Shown here: positions 1 through 7,224 of the stretch, in pieces
How positions within the stretch are numbered: the stretch's first letter is position 1
Layout of the letters: the number at the start of each line of letters is the position of its first letter
NCBI GenBank assembly: GCA_937871645.1
Contig: CALMPZ010000397.1
Span: 1-16,223, forward strand
Direction of reading: 5' to 3'
DNA from: an uncultured Polymorphobacter sp.
Lineage (GTDB): Bacteria > Pseudomonadota > Alphaproteobacteria > Sphingomonadales > Sphingomonadaceae
Length of the DNA stretch: 16,223 nt
Translations under genes and position numbers: made by a program
Notes under the pieces: model-generated
Database searches by the model: none
The model's input: only the letters and a program-made list of their open reading frames with translations
What the model was told of the DNA's origin: nothing

Positions 1-31
1 CCCTCACCCCGCCGCGCTGCCGCGCGAGTCG

Positions 32-54
32 CCCTCTCCCGCAAGGGGAGAGGG
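32..54. repeat. Intergenic hairpin at left edge
   Basis: A perfect 9-bp inverted repeat (32-40 CCCTCTCCC with 46-54 GGGAGAGGG) encloses a 5-base loop. It lies about 19 bp beyond the stop codon of the minus-strand gene that ends at 73, so it may terminate that transcript. No T-run follows on either strand. Short CCCTCTCCC...GGGAGAGGG hairpins of this look are scattered between genes in many high-GC proteobacteria, so it may equally be one copy of a dispersed palindromic repeat whose remainder lies outside the window. Confidence 0.5.
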
Positions 55-72
55 GCAGAGGGCGCGCGTCGC

Positions 73-1104
73 CTAGAACCCCGCGACGCGCCCGCTGGGC
101 TGGCCGTCGATGATCTGGTCGAGATATTCGCTCATCCCGTAGCCGACGCGGCCGTTGCAGCGATATTCGGTCATACCCTCGGTGATGCGCGTCTGCAGCT
201 CGACGCCCTCGGGCGTGGTGCGGCGGTTGCGCAGCGGAATCAGCGACAGCACCTTGCCCTCGACAGTGTAGGTCTTGCCGCCTTCGGTGCCGACCACCGC
301 CGTCAGAGCGCGCTGATAGCCGTTTTCGTCCCAGTCGGTTTCAATCGTGCAGCTGTTGACCATGTCGTACTTGCCGTCGCTGAACACCATGCCGCTGGCG
401 CGGGCATTCTTGCCGGCGCCGCCGACGGTGAACATCATGCCGAAGTCGGGGCCGAAGCTCATCGGGCACCAGCGGTACCAGTCGATCGCCTGCCAGTGCC
501 GCGGGCCCCAGGACTTGTCGCGCAGGCCGTAGCCGTCAATTTCCAACGTCTCGTCACCGACGCGGATCATGCCGCGACCGGCGCACAATTGCTCGTAATG
601 TGCCGGGGCGAACGACTTTTCGGGATCGATATCTAGCTTGCTGCCGTCGGCATTGACCGCTTCGCCGCCGTACATCGGCGACAGCCCGGTATAGTCGATT
701 TCGACGGTGCACGGCAGCGACGGGTTGCTGCGCCACGCTGCCTTGGGATCGGCCATTTCGTGCGGATTGGCGAGCAGCAGCACCTTGCCCGTATAGCTGA
801 CCTTGAGCCGCTTGAACGGTTCGACGACATCGATCTTCAGGCCGCCGGCTTCCATACGGTCGTTGTTGGCGATTTCGGGGCGCGCGAACATGAAGCCGAT
901 GCGGCCGTCGGGCAGATAGATGCAGACGGTGATTTCGGCATAATGCTCGTTCGGCCGGTTGCCGATGCGGAACCAGCCGCCGGCCTGCTTCGCGTGGTCG
1001 AAAACGTTGAAATACATGCTCTCGTTGTAGTTCAGCGCCGCGACCGGCGGATGCGTGTATTCGTCCTGCGGTTCGAGCCGGTAGTTAAGTTTGGGATCGC
1101 TCAT
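73..1104 (-). CDS. Uncharacterised protein with DKSWGPRHW motif (DUF7064/DUF7065-like)
   Basis: This encodes a 343-residue soluble protein without signal peptide or membrane segment. The most recognisable stretch is G193-LRDKSWGPRHW-204, followed by an aromatic-rich DWYRW segment (208-212) and, near the C-terminus, GRVGYGMSEYLD (318-329). This R-D-x-SWGPR plus late GYG-x-x-EY combination is what I associate with the paired domains DUF7065/DUF7064. These resemble the two-lipocalin fold of hydroxyneurosporene-synthase/AttH-like proteins and often sit near lipid or steroid catabolism genes. No reaction can be assigned. The ATG at 1104 is chosen because GAGGTG lies just upstream; an in-frame ATG at 1134 has no comparable Shine-Dalgarno sequence. 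It is the last of four co-directional genes, but the 155-bp gap before it and a possible promoter there suggest separate control. Confidence 0.7.
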   Translation of the reverse strand: MSDPKLNYRLEPQDEYTHPPVAALNYNESMYFNVFDHAKQAGGWFRIGNRPNEHYAEITVCIYLPDGRIGFMFARPEIANNDRMEAGGLKIDVVEPFKRLKVSYTGKVLLLANPHEMADPKAAWRSNPSLPCTVEIDYTGLSPMYGGEAVNADGSKLDIDPEKSFAPAHYEQLCAGRGMIRVGDETLEIDGYGLRDKSWGPRHWQAIDWYRWCPMSFGPDFGMMFTVGGAGKNARASGMVFSDGKYDMVNSCTIETDWDENGYQRALTAVVGTEGGKTYTVEGKVLSLIPLRNRRTTPEGVELQTRITEGMTEYRCNGRVGYGMSEYLDQIIDGQPSGRVAGF

Positions 1105-1157
1105 TTTGGCACCTCGATACCGCTGCAATGTCATCGCGCCAGCGCGCTGCCGGCGAC

Positions 1158-1185
1158 GTTAGACACCATTGTCACGTGGACACAA
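1158..1185 (-). promoter_or_regulatory. Possible promoter with overlapping GACA/TGTC operator
   Basis: Three alternating tetramer half-sites lie at 1162-1165 (GACA), 1170-1173 (TGTC) and 1179-1182 (GACA), giving two palindromes with spacers of 4 and 5 bases that share the central half-site. On the minus strand they overlap a weak -35-like TTGTGT (1185-1180) and -10-like TCTAAC (1163-1158) separated by 16 bp. A start near 1150 would leave a leader of about 45 bases before the gene starting at 1104. The layout fits a repressor site inside a promoter, but both hexamers are poor matches and no regulator gene is adjacent. Confidence 0.3.
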
Positions 1186-1259
1186 GCGGCGACGGCTTTG
1201 GTCGGGTGCGGCGCAATGCCTGCAAGCGCTGCGAACTGCGCCAGGGCGGCTGCCGGCTG

Positions 1260-1760
1260 CTACCGCTGGCCTTGGCTGACCAGCAGCTCGTCCAGCTGAG
1301 CGAACTGCTCGGAAATGCCGCCTTCCATGCCGGCAAAGGCTTCGTCGAGCGCCGCCTGCGACGGGTAGCGGTCGCGGTAAACCAGCAGCGTTTTGCCACC
1401 CTTGTCTTCAAAGGTGACGGTGGTCAGTGCACCATCTTCACCTTCATCATTGGTCCAGACCAGCCGCGACCCCGGGGTGACCTCAATGTACTTCCCATAG
1501 AAGGCGAAGGACTCTCCGCCGTCGTGCCCAAATTCAAGCCGGTATTTCCCCCCTGCACGCGCATCCATCTCGCACGACAGCAGCGGCACACCCATCGACT
1601 TCGGCGCCCACCAGCGCATGAACAGACCGGGCGTGGTCCAGGCGTCGAATACGGTCTGCGGCGCGGCGTCAAATCTGCGTGTCGCGACGATTTCGTTATC
1701 CAACGAGCGTTCCACGACCGTGCGTTTGGGCGCGGCGGGTTGGTTCCCGTGATCGACCAT
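1260..1760 (-). CDS. SRPBCC family protein (AHSA1/START-like)
   Basis: This is a 166-residue small-molecule-binding fold protein of the AHSA1 (activator of Hsp90 ATPase C-terminal-like) group. Typical features in order are an early beta strand with EIVATRRFDAAPQTVFDAWT, the WW-AP turn after it (RWWAPKSMG), the middle GGKYRLEF strand, and the C-terminal helix MEGGISEQFAQLDELL that closes the hydrophobic cavity. Length and order match the family, whose members are often toxin-antitoxin-unrelated stand-alone proteins with unknown ligands. The start at 1760 is preferred over an in-frame ATG at 1790 because GGGAGA stands 6 bases upstream. It follows the heparinase-like gene by 62 bp on the same strand and may be co-transcribed with it. 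The ligand cannot be inferred from this context. Confidence 0.85.
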   Translation of the reverse strand: MVDHGNQPAAPKRTVVERSLDNEIVATRRFDAAPQTVFDAWTTPGLFMRWWAPKSMGVPLLSCEMDARAGGKYRLEFGHDGGESFAFYGKYIEVTPGSRLVWTNDEGEDGALTTVTFEDKGGKTLLVYRDRYPSQAALDEAFAGMEGGISEQFAQLDELLVSQGQR

Positions 1761-1822
1761 CGAACTTCTCCCTGAGTTTGAGTTCCTCAATGACGGTGTT
1801 CAATGCGAGGCGCGGTGCGCGG

Positions 1823-3574
1823 CTACTTCCCCGCCCGCTTGAACGACCAGTTGACGTTGGTCCCCGCAGCCACCCCGTTGCCGGTCAACACTAGCTGGTG
1901 GGTCGGGCGTGGTTTGCCTTCGGCATCGATCCAGATGCTGTCATCGACACTGAGCGTCGCGCCGCGCGCCTTGAACGCCCAGATGCGGCCGTCGGGCAGC
2001 TTGAGCAAAGCCCCTTGTGCGTCGGCGGTCGGCGTTGCCTCGACCCCGGCGCCGAGGTGGAAGCGGATATCGAAGCGCGTTGCGGTACGGCGGCGGCCAC
2101 CGCGGCCTGCTGCTGTTTCGAGCAAGTCTTCGCCGCGCACGTCCTGGCCGTTGGCCGACACGAACAGCCGGCGCCGGTGCAGCAGCCCGTAGCGCTGGCC
2201 GTAGCCGTCATGGACCATGTCGAGCCAGACGCCGTCCTCGCTTTCCTGGCGGTTGGCGATGACTTCCTCGACACCCTTGCCGAGTGCGCCGTCAGGGCGG
2301 ATGCGCGTCGAATTGCTGTCGGCGAGCACCAGCGTCGAATGTGCGGCCGTCGTCCGCAGTGCCGCAGCGAGCGCCGGCGGCAGCGGCTTGGTCAGCCCGT
2401 TCAGCGGCGTATCGGCGCCGCCGCAATTGACGATGACGCGGTTGGCGCCGTCCGAAAACTCGAACGCCAGCGTGCCGGTGTGGGCGCGTTCGGCGACGCG
2501 CGCCACCGGCGGCGGGCCGGCGTCGGCGACGATCAGCGTCCGGCCGCTCGACAGCCGCTGATAGCCCGAATCGACGCCCTGGCGCAGCGCCCGCAAAGTC
2601 ACGCCCGACGCGGTGATCGCGGCATCAAGCCGGGCAGCGGTGACGGTGCAACCGCCGTGCCATGACCCGAGCCCGCCGTCGCCCATGATCGCCGCCTTGA
2701 GCGACGGCACCAGCCGTTCGATGCCGTGCGTCAGCGCCGACGGTGGCTTGAGCGCGCGCGACCGGTAGCTCGACTGGACGAACAGCAGCAGCTCGAGCAG
2801 CCGCAGCTGGTCGATCGGCGCCCGGGTCAGTATGCCGCCATCGGGCAGCACCATCACGTCGAGGCTGCGGTCGAGCAGCGCTTCGCCGCGCGCCTGCCGG
2901 CCTTCGCCGCCGGGGATGAGCAGCCCGGCAACGATCAGCCCGGCAATCGCCTGCAAGCGCCGCATGCCGTCGGGCATCTTCTCGACGGCGCGGTCGAGGT
3001 GCCGCGCCCAGCGCGCCAGCGCGTTGAGCACCGCCGAGCGATAGACATGGTCGGTCGATGACAGGATGTACGGTGCATAGGCCGTCCAGAACAGGATGCG
3101 CGTGCCGATGAGGTCGGGGCGCCACGCCAACTCGTCGAATTCGCTGTGCGCGGCCAGCCAGCGCGCGACAATCGGCTCGGCGATTTTGGCGCCTTCCTCG
3201 CGCGGCGTGTCGGCCGCGAGGTCGCGCAGCCAGCTGAAGCCATGCGCCCAGTCGCGCCATTGCGCCGGTGCCTGCGGGTCGTTGAAATCGCAGGTGCGCG
3301 CTGCGGCGTTGTGGCCGGCGTGCGGCAGCTTGCCGGCGCGCAGCCGCTCGGCAATGACGGGGTCACCGGCGAACGGGTCTTCGGGCACGGCGATAAGCTT
3401 GAGCGGGAAGCGGCCGCGCAGCCGGATGCGGTGGACGAGCGTCTTGTAGGTCAGCCGGTGGAACGCCGCCGCCAATTTCTCGGTCAGCGACAGCCCCTTG
3501 TCACCGTCGACGCGCACCAGCCGCTGGCGCTCGGCCTCGGTATCGGGCGGGGTCGAGAACAGGTCGTCGCTCAC
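1823..3574 (-). CDS. Heparinase II/III family protein
   Basis: The product is 583 residues, with no obvious signal peptide. The first two thirds are helical and rich in tryptophan and arginine (TYKTLVHRIRLRGRFP near 42-57, WRDWAHGFSWLRDLA 106-120, GTRILFWTAYAPYI 157-170), as in the alpha/alpha toroid of this family. The C-terminal third (from about 330) is beta-rich with AHTGTLAFEFSDG (364-376), matching the heparinase II/III C-terminal domain. The canonical HAHAD-type segment appears as RAHTGTLAFE: His365 is kept but the Asp is not, so true polysaccharide lyase activity is doubtful. A GTG start at 3574 is chosen: it lies 10 bp after the rpe stop, has a GGGGGC ribosome site, and the open frame further upstream is simply antisense-free overlap with rpe. 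In sphingomonads I recall this gene between rpe and purH; here no purH follows. Confidence 0.85.
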   Translation of the reverse strand: MSDDLFSTPPDTEAERQRLVRVDGDKGLSLTEKLAAAFHRLTYKTLVHRIRLRGRFPLKLIAVPEDPFAGDPVIAERLRAGKLPHAGHNAAARTCDFNDPQAPAQWRDWAHGFSWLRDLAADTPREEGAKIAEPIVARWLAAHSEFDELAWRPDLIGTRILFWTAYAPYILSSTDHVYRSAVLNALARWARHLDRAVEKMPDGMRRLQAIAGLIVAGLLIPGGEGRQARGEALLDRSLDVMVLPDGGILTRAPIDQLRLLELLLFVQSSYRSRALKPPSALTHGIERLVPSLKAAIMGDGGLGSWHGGCTVTAARLDAAITASGVTLRALRQGVDSGYQRLSSGRTLIVADAGPPPVARVAERAHTGTLAFEFSDGANRVIVNCGGADTPLNGLTKPLPPALAAALRTTAAHSTLVLADSNSTRIRPDGALGKGVEEVIANRQESEDGVWLDMVHDGYGQRYGLLHRRRLFVSANGQDVRGEDLLETAAGRGGRRRTATRFDIRFHLGAGVEATPTADAQGALLKLPDGRIWAFKARGATLSVDDSIWIDAEGKPRPTHQLVLTGNGVAAGTNVNWSFKRAGK

Positions 3575-3584
3575 GCGCCCCCGG

Positions 3585-4241
3585 TCACTTGCCGCGCAGT
3601 CGGCGGATGTTGGCGGCATAGTCGCCGCCCTTGAAGGTCGCGGTGCCGGCAACGAGCACGTCGGCCCCCGCTTCGATCGCGCGCGCCGCAGTGACGGCAT
3701 CGATGCCGCCATCGACTTCGAGGTCGATGGCCTTGCCGGTCTTGTCGATCGACTTGCGCAGCGCCTCTATCTTGCGAAGCTGGCTGTCGATGAAGCTCTG
3801 CCCGCCGAAGCCCGGATTGACACTCATCACCAGCACGAGGTCGAGCTCTTCGAGAATATAGTCGAGCATCTTGGCCGGTGTGCCGGGGTTGAGCGAGGCG
3901 CCGGCGCGCAGGCCCAGCGCCTTGATGCGCTGGATGGTGCGGTGGACGTGCGGCCCGGCTTCGGGGTGGACGGTCAGGATATCGGCGCCGGCTTCGGCAA
4001 AGGCATCAAGCATCGGATCGACCGGTGAAATCATCAGGTGCACGTCGAACGGCAGCTTGGTGTGCGGGCGCAGCGCTTTGACCACCATCGGCCCGATGGT
4101 GAGGTTCGGGACGAAATGCCCGTCCATGACATCGATGTGGATATAGTCGGCTTGCGCGGCTTCGAGCGCGCGAATTTCCTCGCCAAGCCGCGCGAAATCG
4201 GCGGACAGGATGGACGGGGCGATACGGACAGGCTGCTGCAT
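3585..4241 (-). CDS. rpe: Ribulose-phosphate 3-epimerase
   Basis: The 218-residue cytoplasmic TIM barrel interconverts D-ribulose 5-phosphate and D-xylulose 5-phosphate in the pentose phosphate pathway. Signature segments are APSILSADF (8-16), [12 protein letters not shown] (35-46), DVHLMI (66-71), [13 protein letters not shown] (139-151), EVDGGI (175-180) and VAGTATFKG (197-205). The metal and catalytic residues expected of the family are visible as His35, Asp37, His68 and Asp177, with Ser10 in the substrate pocket. Length is the family norm. The ATG at 4241 is preceded by AGAGAAAG; upstream in-frame codons lack family sequence. It is the first gene of the minus-strand run and is divergent from the sulfatase gene, with 128 bp between them that must hold both promoters. 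Confidence 0.97.
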   Translation of the reverse strand: MQQPVRIAPSILSADFARLGEEIRALEAAQADYIHIDVMDGHFVPNLTIGPMVVKALRPHTKLPFDVHLMISPVDPMLDAFAEAGADILTVHPEAGPHVHRTIQRIKALGLRAGASLNPGTPAKMLDYILEELDLVLVMSVNPGFGGQSFIDSQLRKIEALRKSIDKTGKAIDLEVDGGIDAVTAARAIEAGADVLVAGTATFKGGDYAANIRRLRGK

Positions 4242-4369
4242 GGCTTTCTCTAGCAGGGACCTTGACTCGCGCAAAGAGTCGAGTGGCAGTCGCGTTGCAA
4301 TTTGCTTGCGAGGCACGCGCCGTCGTCGCATCCTGCGCGGCAAACAACGACAACCTTGGGGTAAACGAT

Positions 4370-6337
4370 ATGCGGATGATGTTGGTGGCGCTGGTGGCGC
4401 TGTCGGGGGTTTCACACGCGGCGCTCGCCGCCGATAACACCAAGCCGAGCGCGGCGACCGAGGCGGCGAATGCCGCGCTCGCCGCGACACTCAACTTCGA
4501 AGACAAGCAGGACTTCGACTTCGCCACGCGCGGGCTCATCGCCGCGCCGACCGAGGCCGCCATCAAGAACGCCGACGGCAGCATCCTGCGCAACTTCGCC
4601 GCCGACAAGCAGTTCACCGGCCCGGCGCCCGCCAGCGTCAACCCGAGCCTGTGGCGCAACTCGGTGCTCAATGCGCGCGCCGGGCTGTACGAAGTGATGC
4701 CCGGCATCTACCAGATCCGCGGCTTCGACCTGTCGAACATGACCGTCATCGTCGGCAAGACCGGCTACATTCTCGTCGACCCGTTGACCACCATGGAGAC
4801 CGCGGCCGCAGGCCTCGCGCTGGTGCGCGCCAAGCTCGGCAACAAGCCGGTGACGGGTATCATCTACACGCACAGCCACGCCGACCATTTCGGCGGCGCC
4901 CGCGGCGTCGTCGATGCCGCCGACGTCAAATCGGGCAAGGTGCCGATCTACGCGCCCGAACACTTCATGGACCATGCGATCAGCGAGAACGTCATCGCCG
5001 GCAACGCGATGGGCCGCCGCGCCGATTACATGTTCGGCAACCTGCTCGACCGTGATCCGTATGGTATCACCAGCGTCGGGCTCGGCGCCGAACGCGCCGG
5101 CGGCACGGTGACGCTGATCCCGCCGACGCACGAGGTGAAAACCACCGGCGAGACCGCGGTCATCGACGGCGTGCGCTTCGAATTCCAGATGGCGCCGAAC
5201 AGCGAGGCGCCCGCAGAAATGAACTTCTACCTGCCCGACTTCAAGGCGTTGTGCATGGCCGAAACCGCCAACGGCGCGATGCACAATGTGCTGACGCCGC
5301 GCGGTGCGCTGGTCCGCGATTCGAAGCTGTGGGCGGGCTATCTGACCGAAGCGGTGCGGCGCTACGGCGACACCTCGCAAGTCGTGTTCACCTCGCACTT
5401 CTGGCCACGCTGGGGCAACGCCGAGGTCAAATCCTATCTCGGCGCCCACCGCGACGCTTACAAATACCTCCACGACCAGAGCGTTCGCATGATGAACATG
5501 GGGATGACCGGCCCCGAAATCGCCGAGAATGTCGCGCTGCCGCCGGTGCTGGCGCGCGCCTGGTTCAACCGCGGCAACTATGGCTCGCTCAAGTTCAACG
5601 CGCGCGCCGTCTACCAGCGCTATATGGGCTTCTTCGATGGCAATCCGACCAGTCTCGATCCGCTGACGCGCGTCGAAGCCGGCAAGCACTACGTCGCGGC
5701 AATGGGCGGAGCCAAGAAAGTGCTGTCACTCGCCGCCACCGCGCACAAGGCCGGCGACTATCGCTGGGAAGCCACGTTGCTGACGCACCTGGTGTTCGCC
5801 GAGCCCGATAACGCAGCGGCAAAGGCGGCGCTTGCCGGCGCCTATGACCAGCTAGCGTATCAGGCCGAAGCCGCGCCGCAGCGCAATTTCTACCTGACCG
5901 GCGCGCTCGAATTGCGAAACGGCATCCTGCCGAGCAAGGCCGCGGCAAGCGACGTGCTCGAACTCACCACCAGCCTGCCGTTGTCCGACCTGCTCGACGC
6001 GCTGGCGATCCGCGTCGTCCCCGAACGCGCGCTCGGCAAGCCATTCAGCATCAAGATCAACCTCGACAACGGCGAGAACGCACTGGTCACTGTCGAGAAC
6101 GGCGTGATGTTCCATGAAATGAACATCGATGCCCCCGCGGATGCGACGCTCACCGCTAAGCGCATGGCATTCCTCGGGCTGATCGGCGGCGTCGCCAAAC
6201 CCGCCGACCTGATCAAGGCCGGCGCGCTGACCATCACCGGCGATCAGCCGACACTCGGCCGCTTCACGGGGCTGTTCGAAGCACCGCAACGCAACTTCCC
6301 GATTGTCACGCCGCTGGTGCCGATAGCGGGCAAATAG
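4370..6337 (+). CDS. Secreted alkyl/aryl-sulfatase, metallo-beta-lactamase fold (SdsA1-like)
   Basis: This 655-residue protein resembles SdsA1-type linear alkylsulfatases, which hydrolyse sulfate esters such as dodecyl sulfate using two zinc ions. A signal peptide is visible ([20 protein letters not shown], cleavage near residue 21), so it is periplasmic or secreted. The metallo-beta-lactamase domain carries [10 protein letters not shown] with His168, His170, Asp172 and His173. Downstream, EAPAEMNFY (Glu279, Glu283), [12 protein letters not shown] (Glu298) and [10 protein letters not shown] (His343) match the order and spacing I know for SdsA1 ligands. A helical dimerisation region follows, and the last 120 residues look like the SCP2-type domain that binds the alkyl chain. 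The ATG at 4370 is chosen because it begins the signal peptide; the ribosome site is weak (TTGGGG). It converges on a GntR-type regulator and a TonB receptor, suggesting sulfate-ester use. The natural substrate is unknown. Confidence 0.93.
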   Translation: MRMMLVALVALSGVSHAALAADNTKPSAATEAANAALAATLNFEDKQDFDFATRGLIAAPTEAAIKNADGSILRNFAADKQFTGPAPASVNPSLWRNSVLNARAGLYEVMPGIYQIRGFDLSNMTVIVGKTGYILVDPLTTMETAAAGLALVRAKLGNKPVTGIIYTHSHADHFGGARGVVDAADVKSGKVPIYAPEHFMDHAISENVIAGNAMGRRADYMFGNLLDRDPYGITSVGLGAERAGGTVTLIPPTHEVKTTGETAVIDGVRFEFQMAPNSEAPAEMNFYLPDFKALCMAETANGAMHNVLTPRGALVRDSKLWAGYLTEAVRRYGDTSQVVFTSHFWPRWGNAEVKSYLGAHRDAYKYLHDQSVRMMNMGMTGPEIAENVALPPVLARAWFNRGNYGSLKFNARAVYQRYMGFFDGNPTSLDPLTRVEAGKHYVAAMGGAKKVLSLAATAHKAGDYRWEATLLTHLVFAEPDNAAAKAALAGAYDQLAYQAEAAPQRNFYLTGALELRNGILPSKAAASDVLELTTSLPLSDLLDALAIRVVPERALGKPFSIKINLDNGENALVTVENGVMFHEMNIDAPADATLTAKRMAFLGLIGGVAKPADLIKAGALTITGDQPTLGRFTGLFEAPQRNFPIVTPLVPIAGK

Positions 6338-6341
6338 AGCC

Positions 6342-6437
6342 TCCAGCGGGCAGGCCAGCTCTTGTCCAAGATGGCGGCCTGCACCCATTTGTTGTGCGCT
6401 CTTCTATCGGGTGCAGGCCTCAGGCCTGCCCGCCGGA
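6342..6437. repeat. Nested inverted repeat between convergent genes
   Basis: Two inverted repeats are nested between the sulfatase stop and the regulator stop. The outer arms (6342-6356 and 6423-6437) match at 14 of 15 positions, with a perfect 11-bp core GCGGGCAGGCC/GGCCTGCCCGC. The inner arms (6376-6386 GGCCTGCACCC and 6409-6419 GGGTGCAGGCC) pair perfectly over 11 bp around a 22-base loop. A third palindrome, CAGGCCT-C-AGGCCTG (6414-6428), would compete with both. The position suits a bidirectional terminator, but there is no T-run. The repeated GCAGGCCT core also resembles a dispersed palindromic element. Confidence 0.6.
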
Positions 6438-6442
6438 TGCTC

Positions 6443-7084
6443 TTAATCCTTCCGGTCTGCAAACGCGTGTAGCGCCCGCCGGATATGTCCCGTCATCACC
6501 GCACGTGCCCAGTCGCTGTCGGCGCGCGCGAACGCTGCCAGCAGCTCGCCGTGCTCGGCAGCGCTGCGGCCGAGCTGGGCGCGGTCATACAGGCGCGCGG
6601 TGCGGCGGACGACGGGTTGTTCGATGAGCTGCGCGAGCATGGCGGCGAGGCGCGGGGAGGCGGCGGTGGCGATAACGCGGTCGTGGAAGTCGCGGTTGCT
6701 GGCCAGGAAGCCCGCGACATCGGGGCCGCCGGGGGCATCGATCGCGGCGATCAGCTGGGTGTTGACGTCGCGCAGGGCTTCGAGCTCGTCGGGGGTGATG
6801 CGGGTGGCGGCGCGTGCAGCGGCGTGCGCTTCGAGGAGGGCGCGCAGCGCGAACATTTCACCGACGTCGTCGGCGGTCCAGTCGGCGACAAAGGCACGGC
6901 TGCCCTGGTCGCGGCGGACGAACAGTTCGGCCTCCAAACGGCGCAGCGCTTCGCGCACGGGGGTACGCGAGACGCCGCAGATTTCGGCGAGGTCTTCCTC
7001 GCGCAGCGGCGCGCCGGGCGCCAGCGTTCCGTTGGCGATGCGGTCGCGGATCGTTTCATAGGCTGAATCGGATGCGCGCGACAT
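6443..7084 (-). CDS. GntR family transcriptional regulator, FadR/FCD subfamily
   Basis: This 213-residue DNA-binding regulator has the two expected domains. The N-terminal winged helix-turn-helix spans about 1-70, with SAYETIRDRIANGTLAPG, LREEDLAEICGVSRTPVREALRRLEAE and the wing GSRAFVAD. The C-terminal helical FCD effector domain follows (about 73-205), with NRDFHDRVI (His134), AEHGELLAAF (His178) and GHIRRAL (His200) at the positions of the usual metal-binding histidines; Asn130 stands where many members have Asp. FCD regulators typically sense small carboxylates or sugar acids and repress neighbouring genes. ATG at 7084 is preferred to one at 7141 because it begins the conserved helix; the ribosome site is weak. 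It lies downstream of the TonB receptor on the same strand and faces the sulfatase, both candidate targets. Confidence 0.93.
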   Translation of the reverse strand: MSRASDSAYETIRDRIANGTLAPGAPLREEDLAEICGVSRTPVREALRRLEAELFVRRDQGSRAFVADWTADDVGEMFALRALLEAHAAARAATRITPDELEALRDVNTQLIAAIDAPGGPDVAGFLASNRDFHDRVIATAASPRLAAMLAQLIEQPVVRRTARLYDRAQLGRSAAEHGELLAAFARADSDWARAVMTGHIRRALHAFADRKD

Positions 7085-7191
7085 GGCCGGGTTCCCGATA
7101 ATTAGGTCTGCTTCAGGCTCGACGCCGCGGAGCGGCTGCAACGCTGGTATGGCGCAGCCGCACCGAAGTCAAAGCCTTGCGCGTATGGGCC

Positions 7192-7217
7192 GGCGCCTCC
7201 CTGGCGGGGGAGGCGCC
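7192..7217 (-). terminator. Perfect 10-bp hairpin after TonB receptor gene
   Basis: GGCGCCTCCC (7192-7201) pairs perfectly with GGGAGGCGCC (7208-7217) around the six-base loop TGGCGG. It begins 8 bases past the receptor stop codon on the minus strand and before the regulator start. No T-run follows, so it may be a partial terminator, an mRNA stabiliser or a processing site that lowers regulator expression relative to receptor. Confidence 0.5.
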
Positions 7218-7224
7218 GCCAGCG

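Noticed and set aside
4264..4280. Short inverted repeat GACTC-N7-GAGTC between rpe and sulfatase genes
   Set aside because: Five-base arms are too short to stand out from chance in this sequence. It is noted only because the gap must hold two promoters.
4262..4369. TTG start at 4262 for the sulfatase
   Set aside because: It would bury the signal peptide behind 36 unlikely residues. The ATG at 4370 begins a standard signal sequence.
4412..5689. A 425-codon antisense frame opposite the sulfatase
   Set aside because: It has no domain signature and only mirrors the codon pattern of the sulfatase, which has all its zinc ligands in the sense frame.
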